This document shows positions 1 to 7,937 of a stretch of DNA of 64,000 nt, in pieces. Below the pieces are notes generated by a model. The model saw nothing but the letters and a program-made list of their open reading frames with translations. It did no database searches and was not told the DNA's origin. Positions within the stretch are counted from its first letter, which is position 1. Each line of letters starts with the position of its first letter. A program made the translations under genes and the position numbers. This DNA comes from Rhodoferax saidenbachensis (GTDB taxonomy: Bacteria; Pseudomonadota; Gammaproteobacteria; Burkholderiales; Burkholderiaceae_C), in NCBI RefSeq assembly GCF_001955715.1, contig NZ_CP019239.1:2046001-2110000 (forward strand). Reading direction: 5' to 3'.

Positions 1-998
1 TGACCATGGGCCTGCTGGCACCCGGCATTGGCTACCGCCGCCTGTTGCTGGGCGGCCTCTGGCTGGGGGCTGCGCTGGCACTGGCCCAGGCGGCGCTGCT
101 GCCATTGCCCCTGTTCTGGGCCAGCCGAGTGCTGGAAGGGGCCTCGCACCTGGCCCTGGTCGTGGCTGCCCCCACGCTGATGGCAGCCAGCACCGGGCCG
201 GGGCACCGCTCGGTGGCCATGGGCTTGTGGAGCACTTTTGTGGGCGCAGCCTTTGCCATCAGCGGTTTGTTGTTGCCCTGGGTGTTGGCGGGAGCAGGGT
301 TGGTGGCGGTGTTTTACGGCCATGCTGCGTTATTGGCATTAGCTGCCCTGGCCGTGCACCGCATGGTGCCCACCGATGCCCTGCCGTTGGCGCCCCTGCC
401 CGGCGTGTCGACCCTGCTGGCACGGCATGTGGCTATCTACACCCACTGGGAGACCGCGCTGCCGGGCTTGTGTTTCTTTTGCTACACCTTCCTGGGGCTG
501 GCTTTGCTCACCTTTGTGCCGTCTCTGACCGGTACCGACCGGTACTGGATGGTGGCCGTGTTGCCGCTGACGGGGGTCGCGGGCACGTTTTGCGCGGGCT
601 GGATGGCGCAGTACTGGATGCCACCGCTGCGCCTAGTGCGTTGGGCCTACAGCGCCTTGGCTGTGATGGCGTTGGGTCTGGGCGGCTGCCTGTTGGCGGG
701 CTGGGCCCTGGCCATCCCGGCCTTGATGCTGATGTTCACGGCGGGCGTTTGCTGCGGCAGCTCTTACGCCCTGATTCCTTACCTGAATGCCACCAGTGCT
801 CCGCAGGCCTTGGCCAATGGTGCGGTGGCGCAGATGGGCAATCTGGGCTCGACGCTGGGCCCACCGGCGTTTGCGTTGGCCTTGTCGCTGTGGGGCGGGG
901 CAGGCTTGGTGGCACTGGTGCTGTGCAGCGCCGGACTGGGTTTGTGTCTGGCCTTGTGGGGCAAACGGCAACATACACGCAGATCGCAAGGGGCATAA
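1..998 (+). CDS. MFS-type membrane transporter, 5' truncated by window edge
   Basis: The frame is open from the first bases, so the true start lies outside the window; an ATG at 6 gives 330 visible residues. Almost the whole product is hydrophobic, with about ten membrane segments separated by short loops and a basic C-terminal tail (GKRQHTRRSQGA). This is the look of a major facilitator carrier lacking its first helices. Glycine-rich helices such as GNLGSTLGPPAF fit the second half of an MFS protein. Substrate cannot be read. The gene ends at a hairpin terminator shared with the convergent isomerase gene. MFS is the best guess from hydropathy and helix spacing; another multi-pass carrier cannot be excluded. 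Confidence 0.7.
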   Translation, partial: TMGLLAPGIGYRRLLLGGLWLGAALALAQAALLPLPLFWASRVLEGASHLALVVAAPTLMAASTGPGHRSVAMGLWSTFVGAAFAISGLLLPWVLAGAGLVAVFYGHAALLALAALAVHRMVPTDALPLAPLPGVSTLLARHVAIYTHWETALPGLCFFCYTFLGLALLTFVPSLTGTDRYWMVAVLPLTGVAGTFCAGWMAQYWMPPLRLVRWAYSALAVMALGLGGCLLAGWALAIPALMLMFTAGVCCGSSYALIPYLNATSAPQALANGAVAQMGNLGSTLGPPAFALALSLWGGAGLVALVLCSAGLGLCLALWGKRQHTRRSQGA

Positions 999-1023
999 AA
1001 AAACGCGGCCGAAGCCGCGTTTT
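997..1023. terminator. Bidirectional rho-independent terminator
   Basis: A perfect 7-bp stem (ACGCGGC / GCCGCGT) with a CGAA tetraloop at 1003-1020 is preceded by an A run and followed by a T run. It lies between two convergent genes, so it can end transcription from both sides. Confidence 0.85.
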
Positions 1024-1043
1024 CTGGATAGCGCTGGATAGCG

Positions 1044-1823
1044 TTATTCGATTTTTGCCTTGGCGCGCAGGTCTTCCTGGAATTTGGCCATTTTTTGCTG
1101 TTGCAGTTGTTGTGCAATCTGGGGCTTCACGTCTTCAAACTTGGGCAACTGGGCCTGGCGTACATCGTCCAGGCGGATGATGTGGTAACCAAACTGGGTC
1201 TTGACGGGAGTTTCCGTCGTCTTGCCTTTTTCCAGAGCGACCAGCGCATCGGAGAACTCTTTCACGTAGCTGCTGGCGTTGGCCCAATCGAGGTCACCAC
1301 CGTTGGCACCGGAACCTGGGTCTTTGGAAGACTTCTTGGCAATGACGTCAAACTTGCCACCCTTTTTGAGCTGGGCAATGATGGCCTTGGCCTGGTCTTC
1401 CTTTTCCACCAGGATGTGGCGGGCACGGTATTCCTTGCCGCTGTTGGCCGCAGCAAACTTGTCGTATTCGGCCTGGATTTCAGCGTCGGTGACGGGACTC
1501 TTCTTCTGGTAGTCGGTAAACAGTTCACGGATCAGGATGGACTGGCGGGCCAGGTCGAGCTGGCTTTTGAAGTCATCGGTGGCGTCCAGACCGCGGGCTT
1601 GCGCTTCCTGGATGAAGATTTCGCGGGCGATGACTTCTTCCTTGATCTGGCCTTCCATTTCAGGCGTCACCGGGCGACCGGAACGGATCACCTGTTGTGT
1701 CAGGGCGTCCATGCGGGACTTGGGCACAGCCTTGCCGTTGACGATGGCCAGGTTCTGTGCCTGTGCGGCGAACGAACCCAACAGGGCCAACGCGGCCAGG
1801 GAGACGATAACTTGCTTCTTCAT
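1044..1823 (-). CDS. Periplasmic parvulin-type peptidyl-prolyl isomerase
   Basis: A 259-aa protein with an N-terminal signal peptide (cleavage probably after AAQA, residue 22), a SurA/PrsA-like helical N-terminal part (about 24-120) and a rotamase domain at about 131-222. The domain shows the parvulin hallmarks RARHILV, the GANGGDLDW loop and FGYHIIRLDD. It should catalyse proline isomerisation and help fold secreted or outer-membrane proteins. The ATG overlaps the stop codon of bolA (ATGA at 1820-1823), so it is the last gene of a msrB-yciB-bolA-ppi run. The C-terminal tail is charged and helical. Family assignment is firm; which clients it serves is unknown. Confidence 0.9.
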   Translation of the reverse strand: MKKQVIVSLAALALLGSFAAQAQNLAIVNGKAVPKSRMDALTQQVIRSGRPVTPEMEGQIKEEVIAREIFIQEAQARGLDATDDFKSQLDLARQSILIRELFTDYQKKSPVTDAEIQAEYDKFAAANSGKEYRARHILVEKEDQAKAIIAQLKKGGKFDVIAKKSSKDPGSGANGGDLDWANASSYVKEFSDALVALEKGKTTETPVKTQFGYHIIRLDDVRQAQLPKFEDVKPQIAQQLQQQKMAKFQEDLRAKAKIE

Positions 1824-2137
1824 GCTAATCCTTCAGGGGTACTTGGACGGGTTGACGGGGTGGTTTCCCCGGTCTCAATAGCCAGGGCGTGCAGGCCCTG
1901 GTCGATGAAATCTTGCAGCGCATCATACACAAGGCGATGGCGTGCGACGCGGCTCTTTCCGGTAAACAAATGTGAATGGATGCGCACCCGGAAATGGGTG
2001 CCTACGCCGCTGTCGTTGGCACCGACGTGGCCAGCGTGCTGCCAGCTTTCGTCCAGCACTTCGAGCTGCTCGGGCGCCAGGCGTTCACGCAGGCGCTGCT
2101 CCAGCGCTGCAGCGGTGGGGGCTACAGCCGCATTCAT
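1820..2137 (-). CDS. bolA: BolA family protein
   Basis: A 105-aa product starting at the ATG that overlaps the yciB stop (ATGA, 2134-2137). The central part ([19 protein letters not shown], then [14 protein letters not shown]) matches the BolA/IbaG class II KH-like fold, including the conserved [12 protein letters not shown] helix and the invariant histidine. BolA proteins pair with monothiol glutaredoxins and take part in Fe-S cluster handling and stress-dependent envelope control. The tight coupling to yciB and to the parvulin gene suggests one transcript for envelope maintenance. An in-frame reading extends far upstream (to 2713) but runs antisense to nothing and across yciB, so the short start is chosen. 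Confidence 0.88.
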   Translation of the reverse strand: MNAAVAPTAAALEQRLRERLAPEQLEVLDESWQHAGHVGANDSGVGTHFRVRIHSHLFTGKSRVARHRLVYDALQDFIDQGLHALAIETGETTPSTRPSTPEGLA

Positions 2138-2688
2138 GGGGTCGGGCCCGCGCCAGGCGCGTCTTCCGCCTTGAGGTGGGGCGCGATGTACAGGCCCTGG
2201 CCGATGATGAAGGTCAACGGGAACACATAGCCCCAGAGCTTGAAACTGACCCAGGCCTCGGTGCTGTAGTTCAGCACCACATAGGCATTGAGGATGGCCA
2301 TGAAGGCGGTGTAGATCACCCAGGCGATATTGAGCCGGTGCCAGGTGGCGTCGGGCAGTTCGATCTGGCTGCCCAGCAGCAGCTTGAGAAAGTTCTTGTG
2401 CATGACCCAGACCGCAACCGCCAGCGCGATCGACATGGCGGCGTACAGCACGGTGGGTTTCCACTTGATGAAGCGATCGTCCTGCAGCACCAGGGTCAGC
2501 GTGCCAAACACCAGGATCAGCAGCAGCGTGATCTTGTGCATGGCCTGCAGGCGGCGTTCCATCCCGTAGATGACGGCCATTTGCAGCACCGTGGCGCCCA
2601 TCAGCACGGCGGTTCCGACGTAGATGTCGTAAAACTTGTAGGCGCCGAAAAACAGCAGGATGGGGAAGAAGTCGAGAAGGATTTTCAT
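2134..2688 (-). CDS. yciB: Inner membrane septation protein A (YciB/IspZ family)
   Basis: A 184-aa integral membrane protein beginning [10 protein letters not shown], with the family hallmarks [15 protein letters not shown] near the N-terminus, [11 protein letters not shown] in the middle and [20 protein letters not shown] near the C-terminus; about five membrane spans. The family affects cell envelope synthesis and septation. An ATG at 2764-2766 would add 26 residues, but those are encoded by the tandem repeats at 2684-2741 (repeated LHACVN) and are absent from what I know of the family, so the start at 2688 is preferred. The Shine-Dalgarno signal is weak. It sits between msrB and bolA and overlaps the latter by four bases. 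Confidence 0.9.
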   Translation of the reverse strand: MKILLDFFPILLFFGAYKFYDIYVGTAVLMGATVLQMAVIYGMERRLQAMHKITLLLILVFGTLTLVLQDDRFIKWKPTVLYAAMSIALAVAVWVMHKNFLKLLLGSQIELPDATWHRLNIAWVIYTAFMAILNAYVVLNYSTEAWVSFKLWGYVFPLTFIIGQGLYIAPHLKAEDAPGAGPTP

Positions 2689-2741
2689 GCAGGCAAAGGT
2701 GAGATTCACGCAAGCGTGAAGGGAATTCACGCAGGCGTGAA
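2684..2741. repeat. Three 21-bp tandem units, two carrying 16-bp near-perfect palindromes
   Basis: Units begin at 2684, 2705 and 2726. Units two and three hold TTCACGCAAGCGTGAA and TTCACGCAGGCGTGAA; unit one (TTCATGCAGGC...) is degenerate and contains the yciB start codon. The 21-bp spacing is two helical turns, so the palindromes face the same side of the DNA. The last unit overlaps the final codons of msrB. It could be an operator pair or a slipped-strand repeat. Confidence 0.7.
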
Positions 2742-3134
2742 GTGTAGCGATGCCGAGTTCATGCAATACCGCAGGCCGGTGTCGGTGGGGCCATCGTCAA
2801 ACACATGGCCCAGGTGGGCGCCGCACTGGGCGCACACGGTTTCCACACGCCGCATGCCGTGGCTGGTGTCGGTGATTTCGGTGATGGCGCCGGGAACGGC
2901 CAGCGAGAAGCTGGGCCAGCCGCAGTGCGCGTCGAACTTGGTGTCTGCATCGAACAGCTTGTTGCCACAGCAGATGCAGTGGTAGCTGCCGTCTGCCCAT
3001 TGGCGTTCGTATTTGCCGCTGAAAGGGCGCTCGGTGGCGGCGTGGCGGGTGACCTGGAATGCGCCCGGTTCGGCACCTTTCTCGATCAGCAAGGCTTTCC
3101 ATTCGGCTTCGGTCTTGGTCACGGGGTAAGACAT
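2727..3134 (-). CDS. msrB: Peptide-methionine (R)-S-oxide reductase MsrB
   Basis: A 135-aa MsrB domain protein. It reduces the R epimer of methionine sulfoxide in proteins. Two zinc-binding CxxC pairs are visible (C53/C56 and C101/C104), with the substrate-site block HCGWPSF at about 70-76 and the catalytic cysteine C124 in RYCMNSASL. No signal peptide, so cytoplasmic. It follows selO by 36 bp on the same strand and precedes yciB; selO and msrB both belong to redox-stress protein repair, and their adjacency is a known pattern. The stop codon lies inside the tandem palindromes. The start is the ATG with a purine-rich sequence (AGGAAACC) just upstream. Confidence 0.95.
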   Translation of the reverse strand: MSYPVTKTEAEWKALLIEKGAEPGAFQVTRHAATERPFSGKYERQWADGSYHCICCGNKLFDADTKFDAHCGWPSFSLAVPGAITEITDTSHGMRRVETVCAQCGAHLGHVFDDGPTDTGLRYCMNSASLHFTPA

Positions 3135-3170
3135 CGTGGTTTCCTCGGGTTAAGCGGTTGGCAAGGGATT

Positions 3171-4655
3171 TCAGGAACTGCAACTGATGGCGATGCTGCC
3201 AGCCCAATCCGGTGGAAAACCGGCCAGGGCGTCGTGTTCGGGGTGTTCGTCGTAGGGGCGTTCCAGCACTTTCAACAATTCGGCCACCTTGGAAAAATCC
3301 TTGGCCTTGGCGGATTGGATGGCCAATTCGCCCAAATGGTTCCGCAGCACGTATTTGGGGTTGGATTTGAGCATCAAATCGGCATCCAGCCCCTGTGGAT
3401 ACTGCGCAAGCAGCTCTGAAAATTGTAGCAATGCAGCGTCGATACCGGTCCGGTCCAGGAACAGGTCACGCACCGAGGCATCGTCTGCACGCTGTTCACG
3501 TGCCCAATGGCTCAAGCGCCGCCAGAAGATGCTGTAGTCCACGCGGTCTGCAGCCATCAGGCGCAGAAAGGTGTCGGCCACCGGGCCCAGTTCAGCATGC
3601 ACTTCGGCAAAGCCCAACTTGGCCGCCATACGGCTGGCAAAGGCCAGCGGGTAGGAGACTTTGTAGGTCTCCAGTGCGGCAATCGCCTGTTCCTGTTCAC
3701 CAATCAGCGGCAGCAAGGCCTGGCCCAGGCAATACAGGTTCCAGTAAGCAACGTTGGGCTGTTTGTAGAAAGCGTAGCGGCCCTGGTGGTCTGAATGGTT
3801 GCAGATGTGGCCGGGGTCGTAGGCGTCGAGAAACTGGAACGGACCGTAGTCAATCGTCAGCCCCAGGATGTTCATGTTGTCGGTGTTCATCACGCCATGG
3901 CAAAAGCCCACGGCCTGCCACTGCGCCACCATCTCGGCGGTGCGTTGTGTCACGGCCTCCAGGAAGTTGGCGTAGGGGTTGCCGTTGTAGCGTCCATCCG
4001 TGCGGCACTGCGGGTAATACCGGTCGATCACGTAGTCCGCCAGCGTGCGCAACGGGTCGTGCTGGTTGGTGTGGGAAAAGTGTTCGAAATGGCCAAAGCG
4101 GATAAAGCTGGGCGCGGTGCGGGTCACCACGGCGGCGGTTTCGATGTCTTCGCGGCGCACGGGCGCGTCAGACCCGGTCACGCAAAGCGCGCGTGAAGTC
4201 GGAACGCCCAGACCGTGCATGGCCTCGGAGCCCAGAAATTCGCGGATGCTGCTGCGCAGGACAGCGCGCCCGTCGCCCATGCGGGAAAACGGCGTCAGGC
4301 CCGCGCCTTTGAGCTGTACTTCCAAGCCGTTGGTTTCGCCCAGCAAGATGGCGCGGCCATCACCCAGTTGACCAGCCCAATGGCCAAATTGGTGGCCGCT
4401 GTAGACGCTGGCCAGCGGTTGTGTGCCTGCGAGTTGCAAGTTGCCCGTTAGTGCCTGCAGCAGATCGGGCGACTCCAGTGCATCGGTTGGCAGACCCAGT
4501 GTGGCAGCCACTTGGGTGCTGCGGCCCACCCAATATGGAGCGGGCAAGGGGGTGGGGGAGAGGGCTTCGAAAAAGTCTTCGCCCAGAGCGGCGAAGCGGT
4601 TGTTCCACACCAGACCGGAGTCCAGTGTCGGCGGGTCTTGCGGGGCAGTCGTCAT
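3171..4655 (-). CDS. selO: SelO/YdiU family protein adenylyltransferase (pseudokinase fold)
   Basis: A 494-aa protein of the SelO family, which transfers AMP from ATP onto serine, threonine and tyrosine residues of proteins under redox control. Visible hallmarks: [20 protein letters not shown] (about 83-102), the nucleotide lysine in [13 protein letters not shown] (K116), and [20 protein letters not shown] (about 254-273) with the acid residues thought to bind metal and act as base. The C-terminus ends SCSS, with cysteine (C492) at the place where eukaryotic SelO carries selenocysteine. A GTG eight codons upstream is possible; the ATG at 4655 gives MTTAPQDPP and is preferred. A 16-bp inverted repeat (GCGGGA/TCCCGC) lies directly upstream of the start. 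Likely cotranscribed with msrB. Confidence 0.93.
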   Translation of the reverse strand: MTTAPQDPPTLDSGLVWNNRFAALGEDFFEALSPTPLPAPYWVGRSTQVAATLGLPTDALESPDLLQALTGNLQLAGTQPLASVYSGHQFGHWAGQLGDGRAILLGETNGLEVQLKGAGLTPFSRMGDGRAVLRSSIREFLGSEAMHGLGVPTSRALCVTGSDAPVRREDIETAAVVTRTAPSFIRFGHFEHFSHTNQHDPLRTLADYVIDRYYPQCRTDGRYNGNPYANFLEAVTQRTAEMVAQWQAVGFCHGVMNTDNMNILGLTIDYGPFQFLDAYDPGHICNHSDHQGRYAFYKQPNVAYWNLYCLGQALLPLIGEQEQAIAALETYKVSYPLAFASRMAAKLGFAEVHAELGPVADTFLRLMAADRVDYSIFWRRLSHWAREQRADDASVRDLFLDRTGIDAALLQFSELLAQYPQGLDADLMLKSNPKYVLRNHLGELAIQSAKAKDFSKVAELLKVLERPYDEHPEHDALAGFPPDWAGSIAISCSS

Positions 4656-4758
4656 GCGGGAATTGTCCCGCAAAGCCACAAGTCGGGGTTTGGGAAGGGT
4701 TACTATCTTCCACGCACAAAAGTGCGTCGTTATTCAGAAAATTAGGAGACCCCCCGCC
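4656..4758. promoter_or_regulatory. Divergent promoter region of selO and acyl-CoA ligase, with two inverted repeats
   Basis: The 103-bp gap between divergent genes holds an inverted repeat GCGGGA-ATTG-TCCCGC (4656-4671) abutting the selO start and a second, ACGCAC-AAAA-GTGCGT (4712-4727), upstream of the ligase. TACTAT at 4701-4706 could be a -10 element for the rightward gene. A good ribosome binding site (TTAGGAGA, 4742-4749) precedes the ligase ATG. Promoter calls are weak; the inverted repeats are plain. Confidence 0.45.
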
Positions 4759-6387
4759 ATGTTAGGTTTGATGCAAAGCCAGCAATTGCTGATTTCTTCA
4801 CTGATCGATTTCGCCGAAAGGCACCATGGAGAGGGGGAAATTGTTTCCCGCCGGGTGGAGGGGGACATCCACCGTTACACCTACAAAGATGTTGCCGTCC
4901 GTGCGCGCAAGGCCGCGAATGCGCTGGACCAGATGAAACTGGCCTTTAGCGACCGCGTGGCCACCCTGGCCTGGAACGGCTACCGCCACCTGGAGCTGTA
5001 CTTTGGTGTGAGCGGGTCGGGCCGTGTCTTGCACACGCTGAACCCGCGCCTGCACCCCGACCAGATCGTCTGGATTGCCAACCACGCCGAAGACCAGGTG
5101 CTGTGTTTTGACATGACTTTCCTGCCCATCGTCAAGGCCGTGCACAGCCGTTGCACAACCATCAAACACTACATCGCCATGTGTGATGCCGACAAGCTGC
5201 CCACCGACACCGGCATTCCCGGATTGCAGAGTTACGAAGCCTGGATTGGCGCACAGCCCGATACCTACACCTGGCCGCAGTTTGACGAAAACTCCGCGTC
5301 CAGCATGTGTTACACCAGCGGCACCACGGGCAATCCCAAGGCCGCGCTGTACAGCCATCGCTCCACCATGCTGCACGCTTATGCCGTGGCCATGCCCGAT
5401 GTAATGGCGGTCAGTGCGCGCGACTCCATCTTGCCCGTGGTGCCCATGTTCCACGTCAATGCCTGGGGCCTGCCGTACACGGCGGCCATGACCGGTGCCA
5501 AGCTGGTTTTCCCCGGCCCGGCGATGGATGGCAAGTCGATTTTTGAACTGATCGAAGGCGAAAAGGTGACTTTCGCTGCGGGCGTGCCCACCGTGTGGCA
5601 AATGATGCTGGGCCACATCCAGTCCAACGACTTGAAGTTCTCGACCTTGAAGCGCACAGTGATTGGCGGCTCGGCCTGTCCACCGGCCATGATCACGGCC
5701 TTCAATGATGTCTATGGCGTGGAAGTGCTGCACGCCTGGGGTATGACAGAAATGTCGCCGCTGGGTACGGTATGCACGCTGAAGAACAAACACCTGACGA
5801 TAAACTCCGACGACAAGATGAAGATCCGCCTCAAACAGGGGCGGGGCATCTTTGGTGTGGACATGAAGATCGTGGACGAAGCGGGCAAGGAATTGCCCTG
5901 GGATGGCAAGGCCTATGGCGACTTGCTGGTCAAAGGCCCCTGGGTTATCAACGAATACTTCAAAGGCGAGGGCGGCTCGCCGCTGGTCGATGGATGGTTC
6001 CCCACGGGTGACGTGGCCACGATCAACCCCGAGGGTTACATGCAGATCACCGACCGCAGCAAGGACGTGATCAAGTCCGGCGGCGAGTGGATCAGTTCCA
6101 TCGATGTGGAGAACATTGCGATGGCGCATCCGGCAGTGGCCATGGCCGCGTGTATCGGCATGAAACATCCCAAGTGGGATGAGCGTCCCATCATCGCGGT
6201 GGTGAAGAAGCCGGGGTCGGAAGTGACGCGTGATGAACTCATCAATTTCTACGAAGGCAAGACTGCCAAATGGCAGATTCCGGACGATGTAATTTTCGTG
6301 GATGCGATTCCTTTGGGGGGGACCGGAAAGATGCAGAAAACTAAGTTGCGCGACATGCTGGCGGACTACAAATTGCCAGGCGTTTGA
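4759..6387 (+). CDS. Acyl-CoA synthetase (AMP-forming; medium-chain or methylthiopropionate-type ligase)
   Basis: A 542-aa ANL-superfamily ligase that activates a carboxylic acid to its CoA thioester through an acyl-adenylate. Motifs: the P-loop-like TSGTTGNPKAALYSHRS (about 185-201), HAWGMTEMSPLG (about 324-335), GWFPTGDVATI, DRSKDVIKSGGEWIS and the catalytic lysine region GGTGKMQKTKLR near the C-terminus. The opening MLGLMQSQQLLISSLIDFAERHHG resembles the subgroup that includes DmdB-like 3-methylmercaptopropionyl-CoA and medium-chain ligases. The ATG at 4759 follows a strong ribosome binding site. It heads a rightward set with a Liv-type ABC importer, suggesting that the importer brings in the acid this enzyme activates. 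Exact substrate unknown. Confidence 0.9.
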   Translation: MLGLMQSQQLLISSLIDFAERHHGEGEIVSRRVEGDIHRYTYKDVAVRARKAANALDQMKLAFSDRVATLAWNGYRHLELYFGVSGSGRVLHTLNPRLHPDQIVWIANHAEDQVLCFDMTFLPIVKAVHSRCTTIKHYIAMCDADKLPTDTGIPGLQSYEAWIGAQPDTYTWPQFDENSASSMCYTSGTTGNPKAALYSHRSTMLHAYAVAMPDVMAVSARDSILPVVPMFHVNAWGLPYTAAMTGAKLVFPGPAMDGKSIFELIEGEKVTFAAGVPTVWQMMLGHIQSNDLKFSTLKRTVIGGSACPPAMITAFNDVYGVEVLHAWGMTEMSPLGTVCTLKNKHLTINSDDKMKIRLKQGRGIFGVDMKIVDEAGKELPWDGKAYGDLLVKGPWVINEYFKGEGGSPLVDGWFPTGDVATINPEGYMQITDRSKDVIKSGGEWISSIDVENIAMAHPAVAMAACIGMKHPKWDERPIIAVVKKPGSEVTRDELINFYEGKTAKWQIPDDVIFVDAIPLGGTGKMQKTKLRDMLADYKLPGV

Positions 6388-6435
6388 CCCCAGTGTTTCC
6401 CCGGTTAATCACCGAGTCACCTTGGTGATAGACCT

Positions 6436-6448
6436 AGGGGAAACCCCT
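6436..6448. promoter_or_regulatory. Inverted repeat AGGGG-AAA-CCCCT in the leader of the binding-protein gene
   Basis: A perfect 5-bp-arm inverted repeat, AGGGGAAACCCCT, sits 80 bp upstream of the binding-protein start in the 140-bp gap after the ligase gene. TTGTGT (6448-6453) and TACGCT, 18 bp apart, could form a weak promoter just downstream, which would make the repeat an upstream operator. Inference only. Confidence 0.35.
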
Positions 6449-6527
6449 TGTGTTGCGATGCACAAAACCAGTACGCTCAGGCCATGTGAAAGAGACCGTG
6501 GAAATGAGTTTTACAGGAGACAAAAAC

Positions 6528-7763
6528 ATGAAGTTCGCATTCAAGATCGCCGCTGTTGCAACCATGGTGGTTTGCGCCAGCGCCGCGTTGGCCCAAAAGG
6601 GTGAAACCGTCAAGTTGGTCCGCATTGACCCCTTGACTGGTTTGCTGGGCCCAGTGGGTATCAACCAGGACAAGAGCTACAAGTTTTTTGCCGAGAAGTT
6701 CAGTGGTGCGGGCAACCCCGCTGGTGTCAAGTTCGAGTTCTCCACCATTGACAACAAACTCAGCCCCACAGAAAGTTTGAATGCGCTGAAGGCGGCCATC
6801 GACCAGGGCGTGCGCTACATCATCCAGGGTAACGGTTCCTCCGTGGCGCTGGCCCTGAGCGACGCCATCACCAAGCACAACGAACGCAATCCCGGCAAGG
6901 AAGTCATTTTCCTGAACGACTCTGCGGTCGACCCAGACCTGACCAATAGCAAGTGCAGCTACTGGCACTTCCGTTTTGATGCCGACACCTCCATGAAGAT
7001 GGAAGCCATGTCCAGCTTCATGAAGGACCAAAAGGACATCCAGAAGGTTTACATCCTGGGTCAGAACTACTCGCACGGTGTGCAGGTGGCCAACTACACC
7101 AAGGAAACACTGGCCCGCAAGCGCCCCGACATCAAGATCGTCGGTGAAGACCTGCACCCACTGGCCCAGGTGCGTGACTTCGCTCCTTACATTGCCAAGA
7201 TCAAGGCCTCTGGTGCGGATACCGTAGTGACCGGCAACTGGGGTTCTGACCTGGCACTGCTGGTCAAGGCAGCCAACGAAGGTGGCTACACCGGCAAGTT
7301 CTTCACCTACTACGCTGGCGTCACGGGTACGCCCACTGCGCTGGGTACCAACGGTGCAGGCCGCGTGTACCAGATCGCTTACAACCACTACAACATGGGT
7401 GGGCAAGCGCAAAAATGGCAAGACGAGTTCAAGGCCAAGTACAACGACGACTTCTTCACTGGCTCCGTCATCCGTGTCTACCAGATGCTGGGCGCTGCCA
7501 TGGCCAAAGCCAAGTCGACAGACCCCGTCAAGGTGGCAGCCGCTCTGGAAGGCCTGAAAGTGGACAGCTTCAACGGTGAAGTGGAAATGCGCAAGGCAGA
7601 CCACCAGTTGCAACAGCCGCTGTACATGACGGTCTGGCAAAAGGCGGACAAGAAATACCCCTACAGCCCTGAAAACACCGGCATGACGCTGGCGCCCGTG
7701 AAGGAGTACCCGAACTATGTGTCCAGTACGCCTACCAGCTGCCAGATGAAGCGTCCAAGCTGA
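6528..7763 (+). CDS. Liv-type ABC transporter periplasmic substrate-binding protein
   Basis: A 411-aa secreted protein with a clear signal peptide (MKFAFKIAAVATMVVCASAALA, cleaved about residue 22) followed by a type I periplasmic binding fold of the branched-chain amino acid family. Characteristic stretches are VRIDPLTGLLGPVGINQ, VRYIIQGNGSSVALAL and YILGQNYSHGVQVA. The ATG at 6528 is chosen because AGGAGA lies just upstream; a longer frame to 6450 has no signal peptide at its N-terminus. The protein delivers ligand to the permeases and ATPases encoded next. The family binds amino acids but also many carboxylic and aromatic acids; the acyl-CoA ligase upstream favours an organic acid here. 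A structured repeat follows the gene and probably lowers downstream expression. Confidence 0.88.
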   Translation: MKFAFKIAAVATMVVCASAALAQKGETVKLVRIDPLTGLLGPVGINQDKSYKFFAEKFSGAGNPAGVKFEFSTIDNKLSPTESLNALKAAIDQGVRYIIQGNGSSVALALSDAITKHNERNPGKEVIFLNDSAVDPDLTNSKCSYWHFRFDADTSMKMEAMSSFMKDQKDIQKVYILGQNYSHGVQVANYTKETLARKRPDIKIVGEDLHPLAQVRDFAPYIAKIKASGADTVVTGNWGSDLALLVKAANEGGYTGKFFTYYAGVTGTPTALGTNGAGRVYQIAYNHYNMGGQAQKWQDEFKAKYNDDFFTGSVIRVYQMLGAAMAKAKSTDPVKVAAALEGLKVDSFNGEVEMRKADHQLQQPLYMTVWQKADKKYPYSPENTGMTLAPVKEYPNYVSSTPTSCQMKRPS

Positions 7764-7770
7764 TGAAAAT

Positions 7771-7856
7771 AGCGCCCCCACGCTCCACCACTGCGTGGGT
7801 TGCTGCCCCCCGAGGGGGCTAATTCCCTTTGGGACGGCCCGGCGGGAAATTGCCCT
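7771..7856. repeat. Dispersed repeat family C (copy 1), hairpin-forming
   Basis: This GC-rich stretch forms two hairpins: CCCACGC...GCGTGGG and GCCCCC-CGAG-GGGGC. Its sequence (GCCCCCACGCTCC, CTGCCCCCCGAGGGGGC, TTGGGACGGCCC) reappears in inverted orientation at 25521-25596 inside an acyl-CoA dehydrogenase gene. Lying between the binding protein and permease genes, it may act as an mRNA 3' stabiliser or attenuator. Confidence 0.8.
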
Positions 7857-7937
7857 CTAGCCTGAGCCCCTGCGGGTCACCGTTGCGGGCTCTTTTAATT
7901 TCTGCAAGATTTGCCGCGATAGGGAAGGTTGGTTGGA

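Noticed and set aside
2689..2766. A 26-residue N-terminal extension of YciB
   Set aside because: The extension is encoded by the 21-bp tandem repeats and does not resemble the family; the start at 2688 gives the standard N-terminus.
4423..4758. A 112-residue N-terminal extension of the acyl-CoA ligase
   Set aside because: It runs antisense to selO and through the divergent promoter region; a strong ribosome binding site precedes the ATG at 4759.
4798..6168. A 456-codon open frame on the minus strand
   Set aside because: Antisense to the acyl-CoA ligase; no ribosome binding site or recognisable motif.
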